The position numbers were made by a program, and so were the translations under genes. Positions 1 through 5,265 of a DNA stretch of 6,890 nucleotides are shown piece after piece (position 1 is the first letter of the stretch; each line of letters begins with the position of its first letter). The stretch covers positions 1 to 6,890 of the forward strand of contig JANXQE010000723.1 of NCBI GenBank assembly GCA_025356925.1, read 5' to 3'. This DNA comes from Limisphaerales bacterium. GTDB taxonomy: Bacteria > Verrucomicrobiota > Verrucomicrobiia > Limisphaerales > UBA8199. Below the pieces are notes generated by a model, which was not told the origin of the DNA, did no database searches, and worked only from the letters and a program-made list of their open reading frames with translations.

Positions 1-2370
1 GGCGGATCCGGGGGCAGCGATTTCACCGTGAGCTCCGACGGCAATGGCGCTCGGGGCGGCAATACCATCGGTGCCGCCATCTGCAGCCTCGGTGGAGAAC
101 TGAATTTGACAAATTGCCTCATTGTGGGCAACACCTCTATCGGTGGTAACGGGGGTTCGGGTACTGGAATCCTTGGAAGCCCGCCCGGAGAAGGGGGAAG
201 CGCCTTCGGGGCAGCTCTTTACTGTGAAAATGCAGGTGCCGGGCTTGAGCAACTTACGTTTGCCAGCAACAGCGTCGCTGGTGGGACTCCGGGAAACTCT
301 CCAGGAATCGGAGTCGGAAACGGGGGCGACGCAGCGGCGGGCGCTCTTTACGCGAGCAACTCTGTAATCTTGCTCGAAAAATCGGTTCTGGCGCAGAACA
401 GCGCCGTGGGTGGAGGACCGCTAATGGCTCCTAATTCGCTATCTGCAGGTTTTGGAAGTGGGGATGGACTAGGCGGGGCTATGTTTATCTCATCAGGTTC
501 GAGCGCGACGGTTAAGCTCTGTTCGTTCGAAACCAACTCGACGATAGGTGGAATCGGCGGGCCGCTTTTCACATGTGGAGCCGGGCGCGGTGGCGGCGTC
601 TTCAACGCAGGTGGCCTGCAGGTCTGGAGCTCAACTTTTTCGGGTGGTCTGAGTGTCGGTGGCTCCGCTACGAATTTCTCTCCTCAAGGTTCTTCAGCCT
701 CGGCCGGGCAAGGAGGCGGCATCTGTTCGATTGGTTCGCTGTCGGTTAATGCCTCGACCTTTCACGGAAACACGGCAATCGGCGGGAGTGCACGCGGCGG
801 CTTGGCCGGAGCGGGAGAGGGCGGAGCGGTCTGGAGTTCGAGCCAGCTTTGGATGACGAATTCCACGATTACAGCCAATCGGGGCAGCGGCGGCAGCAAC
901 TTCTACACTCGTGCTCCGGGCGGTCCCGGAAATGGCGGTGGTATCGCTCTGACCGGTGGAACGGCTAATCTTGTTAATATTACTATCACCGCAAACACAG
1001 TGGATGCGACCGGTATCGGCACTCCTCCCCCCCTGCAAGGCGGAGGGATTTACAGCACCAACGCGACCCTAATTATCCAAGGCTCTATTGTCGCTAATAG
1101 CACAAGCGGAGCCGATGTGTGGGGCGTCGTCACCGATGGCGGGTACAACATTTGTTCGGATGGCACAGCCAATTTTTCGGCGGTCGGAAGTCTTAACCAA
1201 GCTGACCCGATGCTCGCGGCCTTGAGCAACAATGGAGGACCGACGGCCACGATGGCCTTGCTGGTCGGAAGTCCGGCCCGGGACGCCATTCCCTCGGGCT
1301 TCCCTGCAACGGACCAGCGTGGAGTGTCGCGGCCGCAAGGGACTGCCGCAGATATCGGCGCGTTCGAGGCCGACTTTATCAGCGCCGTTCCCGCTATCGT
1401 AGCTCAGCCCCAGGGAACCACCGTGCGAGCTGGAACCAACTACACTCTGACGGTCGGCGCCTCAGGAACCCAACCGCTCTTTTATCAGTGGCTCAAGAAC
1501 AGCAACGCAATTGCAGGAGCCACCAGTCCGACACTTGCTTTGACCAATCTGCAAGCGGCTGATGCCGGAACGTATTCAGCTATGGTCACCAACGCGTTTG
1601 GAAGAGCCACCAGCCAGGGCGCGGGGTTGGTCGTTGACTCCAGGCCCCTTATCCTGACTCAGGCCTTGTCAGTGGTGATCTCACCCGGTGCGACAACCAA
1701 TTTCAATATCCTGGCGGACGGACCCTTATTGGCGTACCAGTGGTGGCATAACAGCCTGACGGTCCCTGGCGCAACCAATTCTACATTGGTGCTGAGCAAC
1801 GCGTTGGCTGGCGCCCAGGGCAATTACTTCGTGGTGGTCTCCAACTTTGCCGGTTCCATCACCAGCGCCGTCGCGACGCTGAGGTTTGATGCCTCGGCCC
1901 TGAGCATCCTTGTGCCGCCGAAAGATGCCACCGCCGAGGCTGGTTACAGTGCGAGCTTCAGCGTTCTGGTATCTGGAATTCCGCCCTTCGCCTACCAGTG
2001 GGAACAAAACGGAACACCCATTGCTGGTGCGACCAACAGCAGCCTCACACTCCAGAGCGTCCGCACGAATGATGCCGGGGCCTACACTGTGGCGGTCACC
2101 AACAGTTATGGAAGCGTCACCAGTTCGGGTGCTCAACTGACGGTCACCCCTGGCGCGATTCCACCGCACCTTGCCCTTGGCAGGTTGGCGAACAACCTGA
2201 CAATCACGATCACTGCGGAATCTGGGCGGACTTACCGGTTGCTTTCCTCAACCAACCTGACAGTTTGGGCGCCGGTGGATACCAATTCAGTCATACTGGG
2301 CGGGCCGATCCAGTTCGTTCAGCCAATCACCGCCCTACCAAAAGCCTTCTACCGCGTCGTTACGCCATAG
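1..2370 (+). CDS. Secreted beta-helix / choice-of-anchor-Q-like / triple Ig-like domain protein (5' partial)
   Basis: The frame is open from base 1, so the GTG at 28 is probably internal and the true start, with any signal peptide, lies upstream. The stop is TAG at 2368-2370. In order, the protein shows nine Gly/Ser/Asn-rich beta-helix coils (about nt 73-1125). A junction follows at about 1228-1368, with NNGGPTATMALLVGSPARDA and later DQRGVSRP and DIGAFE, which resembles the choice-of-anchor Q family. Three Ig-like domains come next, at about 1387-1641, 1642-1890 and 1897-2151. Each has a YQW core strand and a GATxSxLxL segment; two have DAGxY. They lack the canonical cysteine pair. A C-terminal module at about 2170-2367 (GRTYRLLSSTNLTVW...FYRVVTP) is common at the ends of verrucomicrobial secreted proteins. 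I see no transmembrane anchor or PEP-CTERM-like tail. The likely role is an extracellular or surface-associated protein, possibly adhesive or carbohydrate-binding. No catalytic residues are evident, so function is inferred only from architecture. Confidence 0.85.
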   Translation, partial: GGSGGSDFTVSSDGNGARGGNTIGAAICSLGGELNLTNCLIVGNTSIGGNGGSGTGILGSPPGEGGSAFGAALYCENAGAGLEQLTFASNSVAGGTPGNSPGIGVGNGGDAAAGALYASNSVILLEKSVLAQNSAVGGGPLMAPNSLSAGFGSGDGLGGAMFISSGSSATVKLCSFETNSTIGGIGGPLFTCGAGRGGGVFNAGGLQVWSSTFSGGLSVGGSATNFSPQGSSASAGQGGGICSIGSLSVNASTFHGNTAIGGSARGGLAGAGEGGAVWSSSQLWMTNSTITANRGSGGSNFYTRAPGGPGNGGGIALTGGTANLVNITITANTVDATGIGTPPPLQGGGIYSTNATLIIQGSIVANSTSGADVWGVVTDGGYNICSDGTANFSAVGSLNQADPMLAALSNNGGPTATMALLVGSPARDAIPSGFPATDQRGVSRPQGTAADIGAFEADFISAVPAIVAQPQGTTVRAGTNYTLTVGASGTQPLFYQWLKNSNAIAGATSPTLALTNLQAADAGTYSAMVTNAFGRATSQGAGLVVDSRPLILTQALSVVISPGATTNFNILADGPLLAYQWWHNSLTVPGATNSTLVLSNALAGAQGNYFVVVSNFAGSITSAVATLRFDASALSILVPPKDATAEAGYSASFSVLVSGIPPFAYQWEQNGTPIAGATNSSLTLQSVRTNDAGAYTVAVTNSYGSVTSSGAQLTVTPGAIPPHLALGRLANNLTITITAESGRTYRLLSSTNLTVWAPVDTNSVILGGPIQFVQPITALPKAFYRVVTP
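73..1125 (+). repeat. Nine degenerate beta-helix coils with Gly-rich inserts, within the secreted protein
   Basis: The translation repeats a module: a G(G/A)(G/A)(I/L/V/M)(Y/C/F/W) strand, then hydrophobic strands ending in an (S/T)x(I/F)xxNS or similar Asn turn, then a Gly/Ala/Ser/Pro-rich stretch that often begins (S/T)(I/V)GG. Module starts, by the glycine run, are near nt 73, 208, 340, 472, 589, 712, 820, 934 and 1039. The period is 35-45 residues. That is longer than the roughly 20-30 residues of a typical parallel beta-helix coil, because of the glycine-rich inserts. The repeats are conserved as protein pattern rather than as DNA, which argues for old duplication rather than recent slippage. 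Confidence 0.7.
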
Positions 2371-2447
2371 TAAGCCGTTGCCACTCGGGTAGAGCGGACC
2401 TAACGTATCGTGGATCGGATGCAGACCAGGGAAAAGCTGCTGTCCGG

Positions 2448-2466
2448 GGCCACGCGGGTCGTGGCC
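2448..2466. other. G+C-rich stem-loop between convergent genes
   Basis: GGCCACG pairs perfectly with CGTGGCC around a CGGGT loop, a 7-bp stem. It lies about midway in the 167-bp gap between the convergent stops at 2370 and 2538, where a bidirectional transcript end would be expected. Neither side carries a T tract, so it is not a standard Rho-independent terminator. I see nothing else in this gap. Confidence 0.35.
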
Positions 2467-2537
2467 GGCCCAATCGTGAGGCAGGCCGAGCAGGCGCAGC
2501 ATTGATTCGCACCTGTGGTTTCATGGGGCAAGGAAAG

Positions 2538-2870
2538 TCAGGCTGGTTTTACGATCAGGTTAATCGCCCGCGAGAGTTTCTCCCAATTGGAGGTTTCCTC
2601 GATGAGCTGCTTTCGTCCCGTGGGCGTCAGCTTGTAGAATTTTGCTTTGCGATTGTTTTCGGAAACGCCCCATTCTGAAGAAATCCAGCCCTGTCGCTCC
2701 AGCCGATAGAGAGCGGGGTAGAGCGAGCCTTGCTCCACCCGCAAAACCTCCTCCGACAGTTGTCGGATCAGCACCGAAATCCCAAATCCGTGCATGGACC
2801 CCAACTTAAGCGCTTTGAGAATCAACAGGTCCAGGGTTCCCTGCAGCAGGTCCGTTTTTTCTTTGCTCAT
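2538..2870 (-). CDS. PadR family transcriptional regulator
   Basis: This 110-residue protein starts MSKEKTDLLQGTLDLLILKA, the classic N-terminus of short PadR regulators. These are winged-helix DNA-binding dimers, usually repressors relieved by a small ligand. The recognition-helix and wing region is clear: QGSLYPALYRLERQGWI at about residues 47-63, then the basic wing ENNRKAKFYKLTPTGRKQL at about 71-89, and a short C-terminal helix with NWEKLSRAIN for dimerisation. I chose ATG at 2870 because it matches the family start and has an AGGAAG ribosome site; an upstream in-frame start at 2978 would add 36 residues with no family match. Many verrucomicrobial and acidobacterial relatives sit directly upstream of a MacB/FtsX-like ABC permease, but here the gene downstream converges and is unrelated. 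The target is therefore unknown and may include its own promoter. Confidence 0.92.
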   Translation of the reverse strand: MSKEKTDLLQGTLDLLILKALKLGSMHGFGISVLIRQLSEEVLRVEQGSLYPALYRLERQGWISSEWGVSENNRKAKFYKLTPTGRKQLIEETSNWEKLSRAINLIVKPA

Positions 2871-2873
2871 TGT

Positions 2874-2879
2874 CTTCCT
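2874..2879 (-). promoter_or_regulatory. Ribosome binding site of the PadR gene
   Basis: AGGAAG on the minus strand ends three bases before the ATG at 2870 (AGGAAG-ACA-ATG). It supports this start over the upstream in-frame one. It is the only plain Shine-Dalgarno match before a gene start in the window. Confidence 0.55.
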
Positions 2880-2888
2880 AGAGGTTCG

Positions 2889-2923
2889 ACAGGAGGCTAG
2901 CTCGATCTCCTGTAGAAAGTCAA
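2889..2923 (-). promoter_or_regulatory. Candidate padR promoter with inverted-repeat operator
   Basis: On the minus strand, TTGACT (2918-2923) is a good -35 box, and TAGCCT (2894-2899) is a weak -10 box after an 18-bp spacer. The inverted repeat ACAGGAG (2889-2895) / CTCCTGT (2907-2913), with an 11-bp spacer centred on GCTAGC, lies across the spacer and the -10. That is where a repressor would block RNA polymerase. PadR proteins commonly bind dyads in their own promoters, so autoregulation is a reasonable inference. The weak -10 keeps confidence low. Confidence 0.35.
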
Positions 2924-3019
2924 CATAAGAAACAGTTCCCACTATCCGGAGCGGTCCAAAAGGGCTGGTACTTACCAATGTCTTCCTCAGATTCTTCGGC
3001 GCGACGGCCCCGCTCGCTT

Positions 3020-3063
3020 CCCTCTCCCCGCTCGTCGCTCGCGGGGAGAGGGGGTAATTTTTT
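3020..3063 (+). terminator. Strong 12-bp hairpin with T tract (terminator-like palindrome)
   Basis: CCCTCTCCCCGC (3020-3031) pairs perfectly with GCGGGGAGAGGG (3041-3052) across a 9-nt loop, with two possible G-U pairs below. TAA and six Ts (3058-3063) follow. In the plus direction this has the form of a Rho-independent terminator. However, no plus-strand gene ends nearby: the closest is at 2370, with padR antisense between. On the minus strand the T run becomes an A run upstream of the stem, so it cannot serve padR, which in any case starts to its left. It may instead be a dispersed palindromic repeat that happens to carry a T run. Confidence 0.45.
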
Positions 3064-3075
3064 GTGGCGTTCCTA

Positions 3076-3106
3076 CCCAGGGTGGCTCGTTGCTCGCGAC
3101 CCTGGG
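3076..3106. repeat. Palindrome CCCAGGGT...ACCCTGGG sharing its loop with the preceding hairpin
   Basis: CCCAGGGT (3076-3083) pairs with ACCCTGGG (3099-3106), 8 perfect base pairs; two more form outside a bulged C at 3107. The 15-nt loop contains GCTCGTTGCTCGCG (3085-3098). This is a 13/14 match to GCTCGTCGCTCGCG (3030-3043) in the hairpin just before it, although the stems are unrelated. The pattern suggests related units of a dispersed palindromic element. Whether copies exist elsewhere cannot be seen from this window. Confidence 0.5.
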
Positions 3107-3118
3107 CTACGCTCGGTC

Positions 3119-3134
3119 ACCCTTTCAGGGTTTT
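3119..3134 (+). repeat. Small T-tailed hairpin ACCCT-TTC-AGGGT
   Basis: ACCCT (3119-3123) pairs with AGGGT (3127-3131) over a TTC loop, and the last T begins a TTTT run. It resembles a weak terminator on the plus strand. Its arms repeat the ACCCT/AGGGT sequence of the preceding palindrome, and it forms the tip of a longer imperfect stem spanning 3093-3155. It is probably part of the same composite element. Confidence 0.35.
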
Positions 3135-3163
3135 AGCGAGCAGGGTCACCGCGAGAAAACAGG

Positions 3164-3192
3164 TTGCTGTTACGGGTTTGTTGACCTACTCT
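3164..3192 (+). promoter_or_regulatory. Candidate promoter of tRNA-Arg
   Basis: TTGCTG (3164-3169) and TACTCT (3187-3192) are separated by 17 bp. They place a start site near 3199, a few bases before the mature tRNA end at 3206, a typical distance for a tRNA gene. The box matches are moderate (4 of 6 each). TTGACC at 3181 is a better -35 sequence but would put its -10 on the tRNA itself. Confidence 0.35.
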
Positions 3193-3205
3193 CCAGCAGT
3201 CCAGC

Positions 3206-3282
3206 GCGCGAGTAGCTCAATTGGATAGAGCGTCGGCCTCCGGAGCCGAAGGTTGTGGGTTCGACCCCCGCCTCGCGCACCA
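3206..3282 (+). tRNA. tRNA-Arg (anticodon CCG), CCA encoded
   Basis: A complete cloverleaf can be drawn by hand. The acceptor stem is GCGCGAG (3206-3212) with CTCGCGC (3272-3278). The D stem is GCTC (3215-3218) with GAGC (3228-3231). The anticodon stem is TCGGC (3233-3237) with GCCGA (3245-3249). The 7-nt loop CTCCGGA gives anticodon CCG at 3240-3242, which reads the arginine codon CGG. The variable loop is AGGTT. The T stem is GTGGG (3255-3259) with CCCGC (3267-3271), including one G-U pair, and the loop is TTCGACC. The discriminator A (3279) is followed by an encoded CCA. I saw no copy of its 3' end elsewhere in the window, so nothing suggests use as an integration site here. Confidence 0.97.
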
Positions 3283-3297
3283 GGCAATTTTGCGCAC

Positions 3298-3325
3298 TGG
3301 ACCATTGGGGAACGGAGACTAGAAT
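3298..3325 (+). promoter_or_regulatory. Candidate promoter of the transketolase gene
   Basis: TGGACC (3298-3303) and TAGAAT (3320-3325, one mismatch to TATAAT) are 16 bp apart in the 85-bp gap after the tRNA. They predict a start near 3332 and a leader of about 36 nt. I see no clear terminator after the tRNA, so read-through from the tRNA promoter into tkt is also possible. Confidence 0.4.
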
Positions 3326-3367
3326 CCATTTTCCTTTTGGACTCTGCGAAACACAGTTTGCACATCC

Positions 3368-5206
3368 ATGAACGACATTGATACCGATACTTTAAAGGGC
3401 ATTGCGAATCAGTTGCGCATCCTTTCCGTCACCGCAACGACCGCTGCGGGCAGTGGCCACCCGACGTCCTGCTGTTCTGCGGCCGACCTGGTCGCGGCGC
3501 TGTTTTTCGGCCACATGCGCTACGATCCCAAGAACCCGCATTTTTACAATAATGACCGCTTCATTCTCTCGAAAGGTCACGCCGCGCCACTGCTCTACGC
3601 AGCGTGGGCGGAGACGGGGCTTTTCCCCACCGAGGAGCTGCTTAAGCTTCGGCAGCTCAATAGCGACCTGGAAGGACATCCGACACCCCGGCTGCCTTTT
3701 GCCGACGTGGCGACGGGGTCCCTGGGTCAAGGCTTGAGCGTGGGAGTTGGCATGGCGCTGTGCGCCCGTTTGGACAACCTCGATTATCGGACGTATGTGC
3801 TGATGGGGGACGGCGAATGTTCTGAAGGCTCGGTCTGGGAAGCAGCCGCGTTGGCGGGCCATAATCAGCTTAACAACCTGATTGCCCTGGTTGACATCAA
3901 TCGACTCGGCCAAAGCGAACCGGCTCCGCTGGGCCACAACCTGGATGCTTTTAAACGGCGGTTCGAATCGTTCGGTTGGCGCACCGAAGAAATTGAAGGC
4001 CACGACATGGAAGAGATTGTCGAGGTGCTCGCCGCGGTTGGCTTAGGCACTCAGCCGCTGGTTATCCTGGCTCGAACACTCAAGGGCGCCGGCATTTCAT
4101 TCATTCAGGACCAGGAAGGCTGGCACGGCAAGCCGCTCTCGAAAGAAGAAGCGGACCGAGCGATCGCTGAGCTCCGGCCCAGCGCCAAGTCGGGGATCGG
4201 TCACCCGATTCCAGCACCCACGCCGCTGCCCGCGCCCAAAAGCGAAGCCCCCAGCGGGTATCCTCCGCTGAGTTATAAGCTCGGCGACAAAGTGGCCACC
4301 CGGGAAGCTTTTGGCACGGCGCTGGCCCGCATCGGCGAAGTCGACCAACGCGTTGTCGCCCTCGACGGCGACACCAAGAATTCCACTTACTCCGACAAAT
4401 TCTTCAAGAAATTTCCCAACCGATTTACCGAGTGCTTCATCGCGGAACAGAACATGGTGGGCGTGGCGACCGGATTTGCCGTTCGCGGCAAAGTGCCCTT
4501 CGCTTCAACTTTTGCGGCGTTTTTTAGCCGCGCGTTTGACCAGGTCCGCGTGGCCGGCATCTCCACGGCGAATGTAAAGCTGTGCGGATCTCACGTCGGA
4601 GTGAGCATTGGGGAAGATGGTCCTTCGCAGATGGGCCTGGAAGACCTGGCCATGATGCGGGCCGTGGTCGGCAGCACGGTGCTTTATCCCAGCGACGCCG
4701 TGAGCACCGAGAAACTCATGGACCAGATGGCCGGGCACAAAGGGCTCTGCTTTCTTCGCACTTCTCGCCCGAAAACGCCGGTTCTTTACCCAAACGAAGA
4801 ACCGTTCCCGATTGGCGGCGCCAAGATCCTGCGCCAAGCGCCCAACGACAAGGTCACCGTGGTGGCGGCCGGGGTGACGTTGCATGAAGCTCTCAAAGCC
4901 GCTGATGGCTTGAAGAGTGAAGGGATCGGAATCACTGTGATCGATGCGTACAGTATTAAGCCCTTGGCAAAAGATGTGATTCTAGGCGCGGCCCAGAAAA
5001 CCAATAATTTGGTCGTGACGGTTGAGGATCATTACGCCGAAGGGGGACTGGGCGACGCAGTGGCAGGGGAGCTGAGCGCCTCAGGGGTAAAGGTCCTCAA
5101 ACTGGCGGTTCGCGGGTTGCCGCATTCCGGCAAGCCCGAAGAACTGATGGCCAAGTACGGCATTGATGCCAATGCCATCGTGCGGGCGGTTAAAAGCCTT
5201 GGCTGA
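3368..5206 (+). CDS. tkt: Transketolase, short animal-like type
   Basis: This complete 612-residue enzyme transfers two-carbon ketol units between sugar phosphates in the non-oxidative pentose phosphate pathway. It uses thiamine diphosphate (ThDP) and a divalent metal, and is cytosolic. The N-terminal ThDP domain covers about residues 1-270, with GSGHP (His31), SKGHAAP (His71), EGHPTPR (His104) and the metal/ThDP motif from GDG at 148-150 to Asn178. A proline-rich linker at 280-300 leads to the pyrimidine-binding domain at about 305-470. That domain carries the catalytic Glu360 in IAEQNM and His409 in SHVGVSIGEDGPSQMGLED. The C-terminal domain runs from about 480 to 612. These residues sit six or seven positions before the human TKT equivalents recalled from memory (His37, His77, His110, Glu366, His416). 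GDGECSEGSVWEA and DINRLGQS are of the animal type, unlike the longer (about 660-residue) E. coli TktA. The ATG gives a normal family N-terminus, but no Shine-Dalgarno is visible. The gene follows tRNA-Arg and converges on the nuclease gene. Confidence 0.96.
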   Translation: MNDIDTDTLKGIANQLRILSVTATTAAGSGHPTSCCSAADLVAALFFGHMRYDPKNPHFYNNDRFILSKGHAAPLLYAAWAETGLFPTEELLKLRQLNSDLEGHPTPRLPFADVATGSLGQGLSVGVGMALCARLDNLDYRTYVLMGDGECSEGSVWEAAALAGHNQLNNLIALVDINRLGQSEPAPLGHNLDAFKRRFESFGWRTEEIEGHDMEEIVEVLAAVGLGTQPLVILARTLKGAGISFIQDQEGWHGKPLSKEEADRAIAELRPSAKSGIGHPIPAPTPLPAPKSEAPSGYPPLSYKLGDKVATREAFGTALARIGEVDQRVVALDGDTKNSTYSDKFFKKFPNRFTECFIAEQNMVGVATGFAVRGKVPFASTFAAFFSRAFDQVRVAGISTANVKLCGSHVGVSIGEDGPSQMGLEDLAMMRAVVGSTVLYPSDAVSTEKLMDQMAGHKGLCFLRTSRPKTPVLYPNEEPFPIGGAKILRQAPNDKVTVVAAGVTLHEALKAADGLKSEGIGITVIDAYSIKPLAKDVILGAAQKTNNLVVTVEDHYAEGGLGDAVAGELSASGVKVLKLAVRGLPHSGKPEELMAKYGIDANAIVRAVKSLG

Positions 5207-5210
5207 CGCT

Positions 5211-5259
5211 GATCGCCAATCGCCAATCGCCGATAGCCGATAGCCGATAGCCGATAGCG
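5211..5259. repeat. Heptanucleotide tandem repeat, seven units
   Basis: Seven consecutive 7-mers fill 49 bp: GATCGCC, AATCGCC, AATCGCC, GATAGCC, GATAGCC, GATAGCC, GATAGCG, with consensus RATMGCC. The array starts four bases after the transketolase stop and ends six bases before the stop of the convergent nuclease gene, so it occupies nearly the whole intergenic space. Units 1-3 and 4-7 form two subtypes that switch cleanly in the middle. It is not self-complementary enough to form a terminator, and seven-base units would shift frame if translated. Similar heptad arrays are known in other bacteria, for example cyanobacterial STRR sequences. Its role here is unknown. Confidence 0.85.
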
Positions 5260-5265
5260 GGGGCC

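Larger units (their letters stand above)
2871..3205. other. Gene-free divergent intergenic region rich in palindromes
   Basis: This 335-bp gap separates the divergent PadR gene and tRNA-Arg. The left part (2871-2925) carries the padR leader, ribosome site and candidate operator. Positions 2926-3010 show nothing I can name. Positions 3011-3155 are a cluster of hairpins in which GCTCG occurs six times (3012, 3030, 3037, 3085, 3092, 3111). The last 45 bases hold the candidate tRNA promoter. No convincing small ORF is present. Confidence 0.6.

Noticed and set aside
2265..2678. A 137-codon plus-strand frame running from the secreted protein gene across the gap into padR
   Set aside because: It overlaps the 3' end of one clear gene and lies antisense to another. 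The translation is Arg/Gly-rich with no recognisable motif, so it is a chance open frame.
3181..3205. TTGACC at 3181 as the -35 box of the tRNA promoter
   Set aside because: A -10 box 16-18 bp further would fall at or inside the tRNA, so transcription could not include the mature 5' end.
3255..3282. tRNA-Arg 3' end as a phage or island attachment site
   Set aside because: I see no direct repeat of the tRNA 3' end in the window and no integrase gene; the downstream gene is a housekeeping enzyme.
3392..4003. A 203-codon minus-strand frame inside the transketolase gene
   Set aside because: It is antisense to a gene whose catalytic motifs are intact. Its Arg/Val/Gln-rich translation has no family features and reflects codon bias of the real strand.
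5211..5259. Heptad array as a CRISPR array or terminator
   Set aside because: The repeats are 7 bp, contiguous and without spacers, and there are no cas genes. The units are not complementary to each other and no T tract follows.
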